DNA of 64,000 nucleotides from Rostrohypoxylon terebratum. Taxonomy: Eukaryota > Ascomycota > Sordariomycetes > Xylariales > Hypoxylaceae. Where the stretch lies: assembly GCA_022497145.1 (NCBI GenBank), contig MU385896.1:186001-250000 (forward strand), given 5' to 3'. This document shows positions 50,112 through 58,482 of the stretch, in pieces (positions within the stretch are counted from its first letter, which is position 1; every line of letters starts with the position of its first letter). Both the position numbers and the translations under genes were made by a program. The notes beneath the pieces are model-generated. The model did not search any database and had not been told where the DNA came from. It worked only from the letters and a program-made list of their open reading frames with translations.

Positions 50112-50546
50112 TTCACCTAAGACTTAAGTACCTGGCAACCGAGATGCGACGGTATTTAGCGATAATAATGGCAGAAAAAAGAAAGGAGCTCCGACGCTAT
50201 TATCCGCTGATGTTTAAAATTCCATTCTAATAGGCACCCGTTCAAAGCTCAGGGGCAACTAATATCCTATCATACTATACGCGTCACCTGCTTGGTAATA
50301 ATCGAATGCATTCACACGTTTTCTGTGTCTGAATATGATGAGTGTCTAAGTCATGAAATAATCGATCCATGCATGGATGCATCAAGCTAGAAGAATTGTT
50401 TCATGTAGCTGTGAGTTTCCTCCTTTCCCCTTTTCAACCCCCCTTTTTTCAAGCCCACTAAGTAAAGATATCCAACAGTACAGTATTTCATACTACGGTC
50501 ATGGCTGGTCTGTAGTTAACCTGATTCAAGATTCAAGATTCCTATA
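50112..50546. other. Convergent 3' spacer
   Basis: The 435 bp between the stop codons of the UBR7-like gene and the dehydrogenase gene contain no recognisable feature. Confidence 0.4.
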
Positions 50547-51887
50547 CTATAGACCCCATACTTTTGCAACAATAGCTCTCGAGACATGACCAGTTGCTCC
50601 CGAGACAAGCTGTGTTGCAAGTTGGGTCAAGACGAGCGCTTGGCTGCCGAGGTATATTGGCGCCTTTAATCTCTGAGCTTCTTCGACAGCCTCTTGCAAC
50701 TGTCGTACAAGTTCCCCGAAGCTGTCACCTTCGCCTTCGCCTGTCGGTAGTGGCTGTCCACGGCAGAGTTTGATGATGTCTGGTCCGACTGTTTGGAATA
50801 TTGTGCTTCCTCCAGCTGCATTGATACAAAGGTCAAACGCCTGGTCTAAATCCAAATTGCATTTATTTGCAAAAGCGATGGTTTCCGCAGCAGAGCACAG
50901 GTAGATTCCCTTCAGCAACGCGACGACAAGTTTCAGTTTCGACGCGTCGTCCTCGGCCAAACCCTTGACCGGACCTACCTTTTCTTTCCCTTCGGTATAT
51001 AGTCGGATCAGACTGCTGTCGTCGTCCGGGCCATATCCACGTCCAAGACCAGAAAAATATATTTGTTCGGCAGTACTTGTCATGGGGGTAGAAAATCCAC
51101 AACGCCTTGCCTCGGAGGTAATTATGCTCGTGTCTTTAAGGATGATCGTCAAAGCGCTAGCGACGGGTTTGAACTCGGGATCGAGCATTCTCGGGAGCCT
51201 ATTCTCAAACATCCACGCCCAAGCGTCCGACTTGATGATCTCCCGACTGGCGAAGTGAGGATCGAGGCCTAGGTGAGTAGCGAAGCCCAAGCCTTCACTG
51301 GCAGCGAGGATCTGGTTGGCCGCAAGTACCTGGTGACACATCTTCATATTACTTCCGGCACCAACACCGCCGTTGACGATATACAGCTTGTTCGGGTCAG
51401 ACATTGCTTGTAAGAGAAAGCGGCCTTTCCCAATAGCATCGTCCGAACCTCCAGCCATGATGGATAACATGCCGTCAGCCGCTCTCGCGGCGCCTCCCGA
51501 GACGGGAGAGTCGATCAGCCGGACATCGGCCCGTCCCAACTCGGAGAGTTGCCGGTCCAGATGTTGAACGTAGGCACACGGCACGGTAGAGCAGAGCAAA
51601 AGCACAGCCCCTTTAGGCAATGCCGGGAGTGCCGGGTTGTCGCCGTCGATGAGGACAGCCTGGGCTTGCTGAGCTGTGGCCACCATGCATACGCAATAGT
51701 CTTTGCCTTTCACGGCTTCTACCGGCGTCGTTGCGATGCTACCTCCTGCCGCTTGGAACTTTTCCAAAGTCGGCTTCCACACGTCAAATCCGGTTACTCT
51801 GTATCCCTGCTTGATCAAGTTTGTGGCCATTCCGAAGCCCATGGCTCCTAGGCCGATGAATGAGATCTCGGGCTTTGTTTCCGCCAT
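50547..51887 (-). CDS. L-threonate/3-hydroxyisobutyrate dehydrogenase-like protein
   Basis: A single exon of 446 residues belongs to the beta-hydroxyacid dehydrogenase family. The NAD motif is IGLGAMGFGM (11-20), the substrate signature is DSPVSGGAARAADG (127-139), and the catalytic Lys182 lies in GAGSNMKMCHQVLAANQ. The KxxHQ arrangement resembles LtnD-type four-carbon acid dehydrogenases rather than mitochondrial HIBADH (KxxN). At 446 residues it exceeds the usual 300; residues beyond about 300 repeat the C-terminal all-helical fold (LKGIYLCSAAETIAFANKCNLDLDQAF). This matches the tandem arrangement at the start of the large plant/fungal ketose-bisphosphate-aldolase fusion proteins. Its start codon faces the aldolase gene across a shared 1.28-kb promoter. 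The likely substrate is a 2-hydroxy or 3-hydroxy four-carbon sugar acid; this is inferred from family and neighbours. Confidence 0.85.
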   Translation of the reverse strand: MAETKPEISFIGLGAMGFGMATNLIKQGYRVTGFDVWKPTLEKFQAAGGSIATTPVEAVKGKDYCVCMVATAQQAQAVLIDGDNPALPALPKGAVLLLCSTVPCAYVQHLDRQLSELGRADVRLIDSPVSGGAARAADGMLSIMAGGSDDAIGKGRFLLQAMSDPNKLYIVNGGVGAGSNMKMCHQVLAANQILAASEGLGFATHLGLDPHFASREIIKSDAWAWMFENRLPRMLDPEFKPVASALTIILKDTSIITSEARRCGFSTPMTSTAEQIYFSGLGRGYGPDDDSSLIRLYTEGKEKVGPVKGLAEDDASKLKLVVALLKGIYLCSAAETIAFANKCNLDLDQAFDLCINAAGGSTIFQTVGPDIIKLCRGQPLPTGEGEGDSFGELVRQLQEAVEEAQRLKAPIYLGSQALVLTQLATQLVSGATGHVSRAIVAKVWGL

Positions 51888-53166
51888 CTTGACCAGTAAG
51901 ATTTCTTTTCTTTTCTTTTCTTTTTTTTTTCCCCCTTTTTTTCTAATTTTTACGTTTTAATTCTGTGCCAATCTCTGTCAGTTGTTAATATTATCGTTTA
52001 TCGCAGCGCCGGTTTTCGTGATATATCTAGTAAGAGGAGCTCCTCCGGAATGTTCCCGGGATGTTTGATTTGAGTAACCTCTGAGGATGGCGTTGTTGTT
52101 AGTCTTTTTTTTCTTGGGGGGGGGGTCCTTCTTTCATCCGTACAGTAGTACTTTTTCTTTTTTTTTAAAAAAAAAAAAAGGAGAGAGGGAGAGAAAAAGA
52201 GAAGACTGGATTGAGTTATCCGTAACAATTTCATGACCGTTCACAGCCGCTGGAGTCCGCACAGTCGTCGCGTGTCCACTTTGCCGGATAAGGGGGGATG
52301 GGGAATGGGGGATGGGGGGCGGGGAGAGTCACTTCAGCCATTTCACTCACCATGACCATGACCACGACTATGAAGTGAACTATGATTATGACTATGACTA
52401 TGACTATGACTATGACTATGAACTATGAACTTTAGCCTTTGACCTATGACATATCTTATTACATGTTTAATACTTAATGCTTTATCCTCGGACTACTGTG
52501 TTGGTAGATGGACCGAGATCGCTCGGTTGATAGAAGTACCGATCTATTCTCTCTCGTCGTCTCCGCCGTCTCCATTATCCCCTATTATCCTCCATTAACC
52601 TCTATTATCCATTGTCCTCGGTAAAATGCGATTGAGATGGGGGAAAAAACCACTAATAATAAGCTAAAAAAAGGGGGGGGGGAGGAAAAAAAGGGGGGGA
52701 GGCTACCCCACGTCATTCTCCACTCTTAGTATAATCGATCCCATTACTCCTCGATAACTCCTTCCATACTACATCTTGTATAGTCGTGTGGAGATGATAA
52801 ACGGGTAAGCTATCGCCGCTAGTGGCTCCCCTTTCTTTTCAACCTTCGCCTTCGTTGGTGTTGTGTCTACCTAGGTCCTAGGTAGGTCCTACTTACTTAC
52901 CTGGTAGGTACAATACAGAGTACAGAGTACAGAGATAGGTAGCAGACAAGGCAACACGCACGTACTGTGGATATAGTGGTCCAATATACAATATAACAAC
53001 ATCATCTCAACTTACTCAACTCACTCAACCCGCTCAACTCGACTCGACTCATCTCATCTTGTATCATCTCATCTCATCTCAACTCATCTCAACTCAACTC
53101 AAATCAATATTTATTTGTATTGTATCCGAGAAGACGATCACTCTCGCACTCTCGCAGTCTCAAAAA
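51888..53166. other. Divergent promoter of the dehydrogenase and aldolase genes
   Basis: No gene is present. The region contains long T and A homopolymers (51900-51950, 52150-52185), a G/A-rich tract (52660-52705), GACTAT repeats (52387-52420), CCTAGGT words (52868-52890) and a run of CAACT/CATCT words leading to the aldolase start. I did not find a second copy of the TTGCC-N6-GGCAA dyad here, only single TTGCC or GGCAA half sites (about 52281 and 52949). Confidence 0.5.
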
Positions 53167-54033
53167 ATGTCTCGACCAGATCTATCCAAGAATCGCTCGA
53201 TGGCGATACTAAATAAGGCGCGAGAGGGGGGATATGCTGTGCCGGGAATGTGTTGCTACAACATCGAGTCGATAATTGCCACAGTGCGCGCGGCAGAGGC
53301 GGCCAAGTCACCTGCCATGGTCCTGCTATTCCCCTGGGCCATAGAATACGCAGGGTCATCTCTCGTGCGCGCAGCCGCCGACGCGGCGCATTCCGCCAAA
53401 GTTCCCGTCAGTTTACATCTCGATCACGCCCAGACGCCAGAGCTCGTTCGTCGCGCCGCCGACATCGAAGGCGCATTCGATAGTATCATGTGCGATATGA
53501 GCCATTACGAAAAGGAAGAGAACCTGGCACTCACCCGTGAGCTATCCGTGTATTGCCACGAGCGTGGGATCGCCACCGAGGCCGAGCCGGGTCGCATTGA
53601 GGGTGGTGAGGACGGCGTAGCGGAAACTGCCGACTTAGAAGCCATCCTCACCACCCCGGAGCAAGCCGAGGAATTCGTAGCAACCGGAATCGAGATGTTG
53701 GCGCCGGCCTTCGGCAACGTGCACGGCGAATATGGACCGCGAGGCATACAGCTAGAGTATGAACGCTTGCATTCGATCAACAAGGCGGTTGGCAACAGAG
53801 TACGTCTTGTCTTACATGGCGCCGACCCCTTCACACCAGAAATTTTCCAAAACTGCATCGAAGCCGGCGTCTCCAAGGTCAACATCAACAAGGGTATGAA
53901 CAAGCATTACGCCGCTGTGCAGGAAGAAATGCGTGGCAAGCCTCTCACGAGCGTCATCGAAGCGGGTACGGACAGGATGCAGGCTGCCATAGAGCAGTAT
54001 ATGCATTGGCTCGGTAGCGCCGGTAAGGCGTAA
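53167..54033 (+). CDS. Class II ketose-(bis)phosphate aldolase, GatY/KbaY type
   Basis: A single exon of 288 residues; the first in-frame ATG (context AAAAAATGTCT) was chosen. The zinc TIM-barrel aldolase signatures are complete: HLDHA with catalytic Asp86 and zinc ligand His87, FGNVHGEYGP with His186, LVLHGADP with His217, and KVNINKGM for substrate binding. These match tagatose-bisphosphate (GatY/KbaY) and short bacterial FbaA-like enzymes rather than the 360-residue housekeeping fungal Fba1. The enzyme should cleave a ketose phosphate to DHAP plus an aldehyde. Which ketose is unknown; erythrulose-, xylulose- or tagatose-type phosphates are possible. It converges on the kinase gene with 160 bp between stop codons and shares its promoter with the dehydrogenase gene. 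Confidence 0.88.
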   Translation: MSRPDLSKNRSMAILNKAREGGYAVPGMCCYNIESIIATVRAAEAAKSPAMVLLFPWAIEYAGSSLVRAAADAAHSAKVPVSLHLDHAQTPELVRRAADIEGAFDSIMCDMSHYEKEENLALTRELSVYCHERGIATEAEPGRIEGGEDGVAETADLEAILTTPEQAEEFVATGIEMLAPAFGNVHGEYGPRGIQLEYERLHSINKAVGNRVRLVLHGADPFTPEIFQNCIEAGVSKVNINKGMNKHYAAVQEEMRGKPLTSVIEAGTDRMQAAIEQYMHWLGSAGKA

Positions 54034-54193
54034 GGCGTAAGGGATACAGAGAATACGAGGAATACTTGGGAATACTTGGGAATACTAGGGAATACTAGTA
54101 GTAGTAATACTACTGCTAAATACTGTTTGCCGTAGCACGAGAGATGGATACCTACCTATCTACCCTGTACCTATGTAATACACAAACAATTAC

Positions 54194-55960
54194 TTACATA
54201 CCTGCTTGCAAGCCCTTTATAGCCACCATGGCACCCCAAGCACCAGGGTCGGGAGGCAAACCCTTACTGCTATCAGTTCCAATGTAGGTAGCCCTGCCGA
54301 GTTTCGGCTTTAACGTCTTTGTAAGTTCGGCTCCCTTGATGGCTGCCTCGAGTCCGTCAGAAAACACCCCTGAGCGAAGACCTTCTGCGAACGGGATCAA
54401 AGTGTCCATTACCGTCCGATCGCCAACCTTGGCCGGCGTATATCTTGCCAAGTTGTCCAATGCTGCCTGCACAGCCTTAGCCCACAGTCTGGGAAGCCCC
54501 TCGCTTTTGGCCATGGCGATGTTCTCCTCTAAAGCATTTCGCATCGAGACGAAAAATATACCCAGAATCCCACCCAGAGTACCTCCCATCTTGCCTTCGA
54601 CAATCTCTTCGAGCTCTTGGAGGACCGCAATCACGGACCCTTGGACAGCGAGTTTCTTCGTGTCCAACGCGGCGATCAGACAGCTAGCGCCTGTCTTGAG
54701 CGTCTCGCCACAGTCCCCATCACCCATTATCGTATCCCACTTGGTCAAGTCGGGCTCTGCAGCAATAAGCTGGTCGCAAGCGCCACGTAGCATCCTATCT
54801 AGGACGATTGGGTCAACTTTGAGATCCTTGGATTCTTCGATCACCTTCTTAGGTTCTACTGGTGGTTGCACGAACTGTTCCTGTCGAGGGCGTCTTACTG
54901 ACTGGGAGCCGGTGAGAGATTCCCAGCAAGTGTTGGTCTTGGCATCGAAGAAGGACTTGATCTCTTCGACGGAATATGAACAGTTCGCGGCCGCAGCTGT
55001 TACGTTCACGATGGACACCGAGAACGCCGGCGCATTAAGGGATGTCTCCAAGAACCCGTTACTTATGCGCACGGGTTCGAGCTTCCACTGGGCCGCTAGC
55101 TGCACGAGGAGTTCGTCTACCAGCGCAGCCATTTCGAGGTGCGAGATGCCACCAAAGTTGCTGACGAGGAGTATGGCCTCGTCGCCAGCCTTGAATTTCA
55201 CATAACCTCTTTCAGGATCGGTCTCATCCAAAAGGTATGTTAAAAGTGTCTTGACGAGGTCCTGTGCCGATGGCGCAGGCGATAGTTTCTTATAACCTGG
55301 TTCATTGTGAGGACCTGTTCCGATTTCCACTTCGTCGCTACCTAGGGTCGCATGCTCTGTTCGACCAGGAACGTGGCAATGGTCGAGCGTGGCCGCGATG
55401 GAAACGATCTGCTGCGAGAATGCTACTCCGAGATTATATACCTGATCAAGAGAGCCGCCGGCGCCTGAAGCACCTCCCAGGATCTTAAGAACTCCGAGCT
55501 CTCCGGCTAGACCTCGCCGGCCGACCAGGCTACCCTTTCTCCCGACAGACACATCATCTCCACAGATGATCATCCTACACTTGTGACCCTTCGCGATGGC
55601 TTTCTCGTTGGCCAACCCAAAGTGCAGACAGTCTCCGGTGTAGTTCGTGACGACTAGGATAGTTCCTTTATCTGATGGTACCCTGTCAATGGCAGAAAGT
55701 ATCTGCTTTGTGCTAGGGGAAGCAAAGATGTCGCCGGCTACCGAGGCAGCAAGCAGATTTTCGCCTACGTATCCGGACCAGGCAGGCTCATGGCCAGAGC
55801 CTCCCCCGCTGATTATCGACACGTTGTACTTATTGTAAGCTGTGTCGAAGACTACTCGATTAGTTTCATCTAGGCTAAGTGAAGGGTTATAAGAAATGAT
55901 TCCCCTGATCGCCTTGGTGACGAGCCCATCCGAAGACTGGAAAAGGTGGCGTTTCGACAT
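54194..55960 (-). CDS. Dihydroxyacetone-kinase family kinase (DhaK + DhaL)
   Basis: A single exon of 588 residues. The DhaK domain (1-340) contains SGGGSGHEPAW with His57, the GDIFASPS loop, and GTGPHNEPG with His218, the residue that binds the keto substrate covalently. The DhaL nucleotide domain (about 385-585) has MGDGDCGETLKTG, with the Asp residues that bind Mg-ATP, GGTLGGILGIFF, and the end motif GTDSSKGLPPDPGAWG. ATP-dependent members phosphorylate dihydroxyacetone, glyceraldehyde or, in mycobacterial tetritol pathways, erythrulose. The neighbouring TIM-like and RpiB-like genes make L- or D-erythrulose a plausible substrate, but ordinary DHA detoxification cannot be excluded from sequence. 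The 5' end faces the RpiB-like gene across a 1.05-kb promoter with paired motifs. Confidence 0.9.
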   Translation of the reverse strand: MSKRHLFQSSDGLVTKAIRGIISYNPSLSLDETNRVVFDTAYNKYNVSIISGGGSGHEPAWSGYVGENLLAASVAGDIFASPSTKQILSAIDRVPSDKGTILVVTNYTGDCLHFGLANEKAIAKGHKCRMIICGDDVSVGRKGSLVGRRGLAGELGVLKILGGASGAGGSLDQVYNLGVAFSQQIVSIAATLDHCHVPGRTEHATLGSDEVEIGTGPHNEPGYKKLSPAPSAQDLVKTLLTYLLDETDPERGYVKFKAGDEAILLVSNFGGISHLEMAALVDELLVQLAAQWKLEPVRISNGFLETSLNAPAFSVSIVNVTAAAANCSYSVEEIKSFFDAKTNTCWESLTGSQSVRRPRQEQFVQPPVEPKKVIEESKDLKVDPIVLDRMLRGACDQLIAAEPDLTKWDTIMGDGDCGETLKTGASCLIAALDTKKLAVQGSVIAVLQELEEIVEGKMGGTLGGILGIFFVSMRNALEENIAMAKSEGLPRLWAKAVQAALDNLARYTPAKVGDRTVMDTLIPFAEGLRSGVFSDGLEAAIKGAELTKTLKPKLGRATYIGTDSSKGLPPDPGAWGAMVAIKGLQAGM

Positions 55961-56232
55961 TTCCGTGGTCTTGGGATGCTATGACACACGCTTCTATGGC
56001 ACGGGATTGGATAAAGTCGAAGGGGACTGAGGGGGGCTTGGGGCTTTTGTTGTACAATGTATAGGTATAGCTATGGCTATGGCTATGGTTATGAGAAGGC
56101 TTTTGGAGAAGGGCTGGGGCTTTCTATGACAGAAAACAAAGGCAGGCTATCATAAGGGGTCCTAGCTAGTAGCTAGCTAGCTTTGGTTCTATTACGTGAA
56201 AGATCAAGTTGACGGAAACTAATATTAAGGGG

Positions 56233-56250
56233 GTTGCCGTAAGAGGCAAC
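56233..56250. promoter_or_regulatory. Inverted repeat GTTGCC-N6-GGCAAC
   Basis: Perfect 6-bp arms with a 6-bp spacer. It shares core and spacing with the dyad at 56599-56622 and lies about 270 bp upstream of the kinase start. A dimeric regulator site is the natural reading. Confidence 0.5.
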
Positions 56251-56319
56251 ACCACGACCTCCTAGGATCTCTTTACCCCAGCAGCGCATCTCTTCAGTTC
56301 ACGAGACTCGCATCGATAT

Positions 56320-56345
56320 ACCGGCAAGGTCGGTGAATAGGTTCT
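56320..56345. promoter_or_regulatory. Direct repeat copy 1, core ACCGGCAAGGTCG
   Basis: This 26-bp segment matches the segment at 56763-56788 at 22 of 26 positions, including the first 13 and the final GGTTCT. It contains a GGCAA half site like the dyads. Confidence 0.5.
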
Positions 56346-56598
56346 ATGGCCGAGACTACTTGGCACCGTAGTTGATACGTCGATACGCTCGTAAATGGGC
56401 ACCTTATTTAGGCTTCCAGGGCTTCCAGGACTTCCAGACCCATTTCCCCACGGTGCTATTGAGGTTTAGCGGTTTAGTTGACAGAGCTATGGTCCGCATG
56501 ATTACCGAATGAGGGAATGAGGGGTGAAAGGTGTATTATGAGTAGCGATGCCGGGAGAAGAAGGCGAGCCGTAGGGGATAAATTCAGATATTTGCCAT

Positions 56599-56622
56599 CG
56601 GATTGCCTGATTAGGCAATCCG
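56599..56622. promoter_or_regulatory. Inverted repeat CGGATTGCC-N6-GGCAATCCG
   Basis: Perfect 9-bp arms around a 6-bp spacer. The inner TTGCC-N6-GGCAA is identical in design to the dyad at 56233-56250. It lies near the middle of the kinase/RpiB-like promoter. Confidence 0.55.
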
Positions 56623-56762
56623 AGAGGGTATAGTATAGGAGTATATCCCGTATATCCCCTCCCCCTCCCCCTCCCCACTTTAGACAAACGAACGAGCTTT
56701 GTTAGCTTAGGTTTGAAAAGAGAGGAGGCATCCTGAGAGCCCAATGTAGCTAGCAATAAAGA

Positions 56763-56788
56763 ACCGGCAAGGTCGAATAATCGGTTCT
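56763..56788. promoter_or_regulatory. Direct repeat copy 2, core ACCGGCAAGGTCG
   Basis: Second copy of the 26-bp direct repeat, same orientation, 443 bp from copy 1 and about 220 bp upstream of the RpiB-like start. Confidence 0.5.
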
Positions 56789-57008
56789 GTTCTCATAAGA
56801 TTAATATTATGCTTATGCTTTCACTCCTTAATTAAGGCTTAAGGATTGTCGAGTTGTCGAGTTGTCGAGTTGTCAACGTCTGAAACTACGCCACGCCACA
56901 GAAGGCAACAGTCTAGAGCTGAGACTTTCATTTTTCTCATCAAATCTTGCCCCGCTGCCCAAGGCCACAGTCAATCATTTATTCAATTAGTATTAATCAT
57001 TTGGTCAA

Positions 57009-57592
57009 ATGATGGCCGAGCCTAAGTGGAAGATAGCTCTAGGGGCAGATGTAAGTTTATCGCGTCTTTCTCTTGTCCTTGGCTAATGTCATCATCGTAT
57101 ACGCTTGGCTTTGATCTTCTTTCCAACTGACTGATAACCACTGACAACGACATGTAACAGGACGCCGGCGTCAATTACAAAGCCAAGATCAAAGAGGACT
57201 TTGAGAAAGACTCTAGGGTCGAGTCGGTAGTAGATGTTGGTAGTCTGTCGGCAGACGACAAGACAGCATATCCACACCGAGCGGCGGCGGCGGCACAACT
57301 GGTCGCAGATGGCAAAGTCGATCGAGCTTTGCTCATCTGCGGAACTGGACTAGGCGTCGCTATCTCTGCCAACAAGATTAAGGGTGTCCGAGCTGTCACA
57401 GCTCACGACAGTTTTTCAGTAGAGAGGGCGGTCATGAGTAACAACGCCCAGGTGCTTTGCATGGGTGAGAGAGTGATCGGGTTGGAACTCGCACGCAGAT
57501 TAGCCAAAGAATGGCTCGGATACGTTTTCGACGAAAAGAGCGCAAGCGCCGCTAAAGTTGAGGCTATCACTCACCTTGAAAAGGCATTATAA
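57009..57592 (+). CDS. RpiB/LacAB-family isomerase, probably tetrulose-phosphate specific
   Basis: The exons are 57009-57050 and 57161-57592, giving 157 residues; the intron uses GTAAGT...TAACAG. Two consecutive ATGs start the frame. Family features are IALGADDAGVNYK, YPHRAAAAAQ, the catalytic Cys74 in LLICGTGLGVAISANKIKGVRA, and VLCMGERVIGLELARRLAKEWL. Two differences from E. coli RpiB stand out: the His of the N-terminal DHxG motif is Asp (DDAG), and the ring-opening His99 equivalent is Ser107 (VMSNNAQVL). Acyclic tetrose 4-phosphates need no ring opening. Bacterial erythritol pathways use an RpiB homologue (EryI) to convert D-erythrulose-4-P to D-erythrose-4-P, and that is the proposed role. 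Fungi normally use RpiA-type ribose-phosphate isomerase, so housekeeping is unlikely. Confidence 0.88.
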
Positions 57593-58482
57593 GTCGTAAA
57601 AGCTGGTTAGGAGTTTTTTTTGGAGAGAGAGAGAGAGAGAGAGAGAGGAAATGAAAATGAGAATAATGAGAATAAAGATGAGGATGAAGATGGATATTGA
57701 AGTTGAAAGGTGGAAAAGTGGAAAAGTGGAAAAGTTGCAGTTGGAAGATTAGGTACCTACTGTGTTGTACAATACAATACAATATGGATCTACTAGGTAG
57801 GCCCTACCTAGGTCCTAGGACCTACCTAGTAGGTATTGTACTACCCAGGACCCAGGTCATAGGTCTTTAAGTAAAGCGCCAGGTGCGTGTTAGTACTTCT
57901 AGTCTGGAACTCTATTCTCTAAGGTTATATAAGATTGAACCATTCAACATTTTAACCTTCAAGTGTAACTGCATAAGTACCTACTAGGTACTAGGTAGGT
58001 AACAATGATATTGATCATATATATGAATCAAAAGTGCCCCCGAAATCCACGTCTAACCTACGGTTATGTAATGTTAATGGTGATGGATCGCCCGATCGCC
58101 CGATCCCCCTGATACATGTAGCCTGTGCTATATGCGCGCTATATATACACGCTATACATATTACATACAGCCTCAGAGATAATGGATAGGCACCTAGGAC
58201 CTAGGGTCCTAGGTATATATTGGATATTGGATGTCACTAATAACTACCTATAGCTATAAAAGTCAATTCGCTAATCTCGTCAACGATGCCGGATGTCACG
58301 ATCAACTGCATAACACCCTAACACCGTGACACCATAGTCGAATCTTAAGTTCGGTTTCCTTCTTACATTCGCCTAGCATTTTTATTTCCAAACACTCACT
58401 TCTGACTTATCATATCATATCACTCAATTTAACCCCCCCTATTTCCCAAAGAGGCTTCCCGCTTCTCACCTCCGCACTAGCC
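57593..58482. other. Promoter of the TIM-like gene
   Basis: No gene is present. It contains GA repeats (57622-57648), GATGAGGATGAAGATG-type purine runs, and CCTAGGT/AGGACCT stacks (57791-57834 and 58190-58215). The final 100 bp are CT-rich. Confidence 0.5.

Larger units (their letters stand above)
55961..57008. other. Divergent promoter of the kinase and RpiB-like genes
   Basis: No gene is present. This 1.05-kb region holds two TTGCC-N6-GGCAA dyads and a 26-bp direct repeat, annotated separately. It also has GGCTAT repeats (56070-56087), a CTCCCC tract (56659-56677) and TCGAGTTG repeats (about 56849-56872). Confidence 0.6.
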
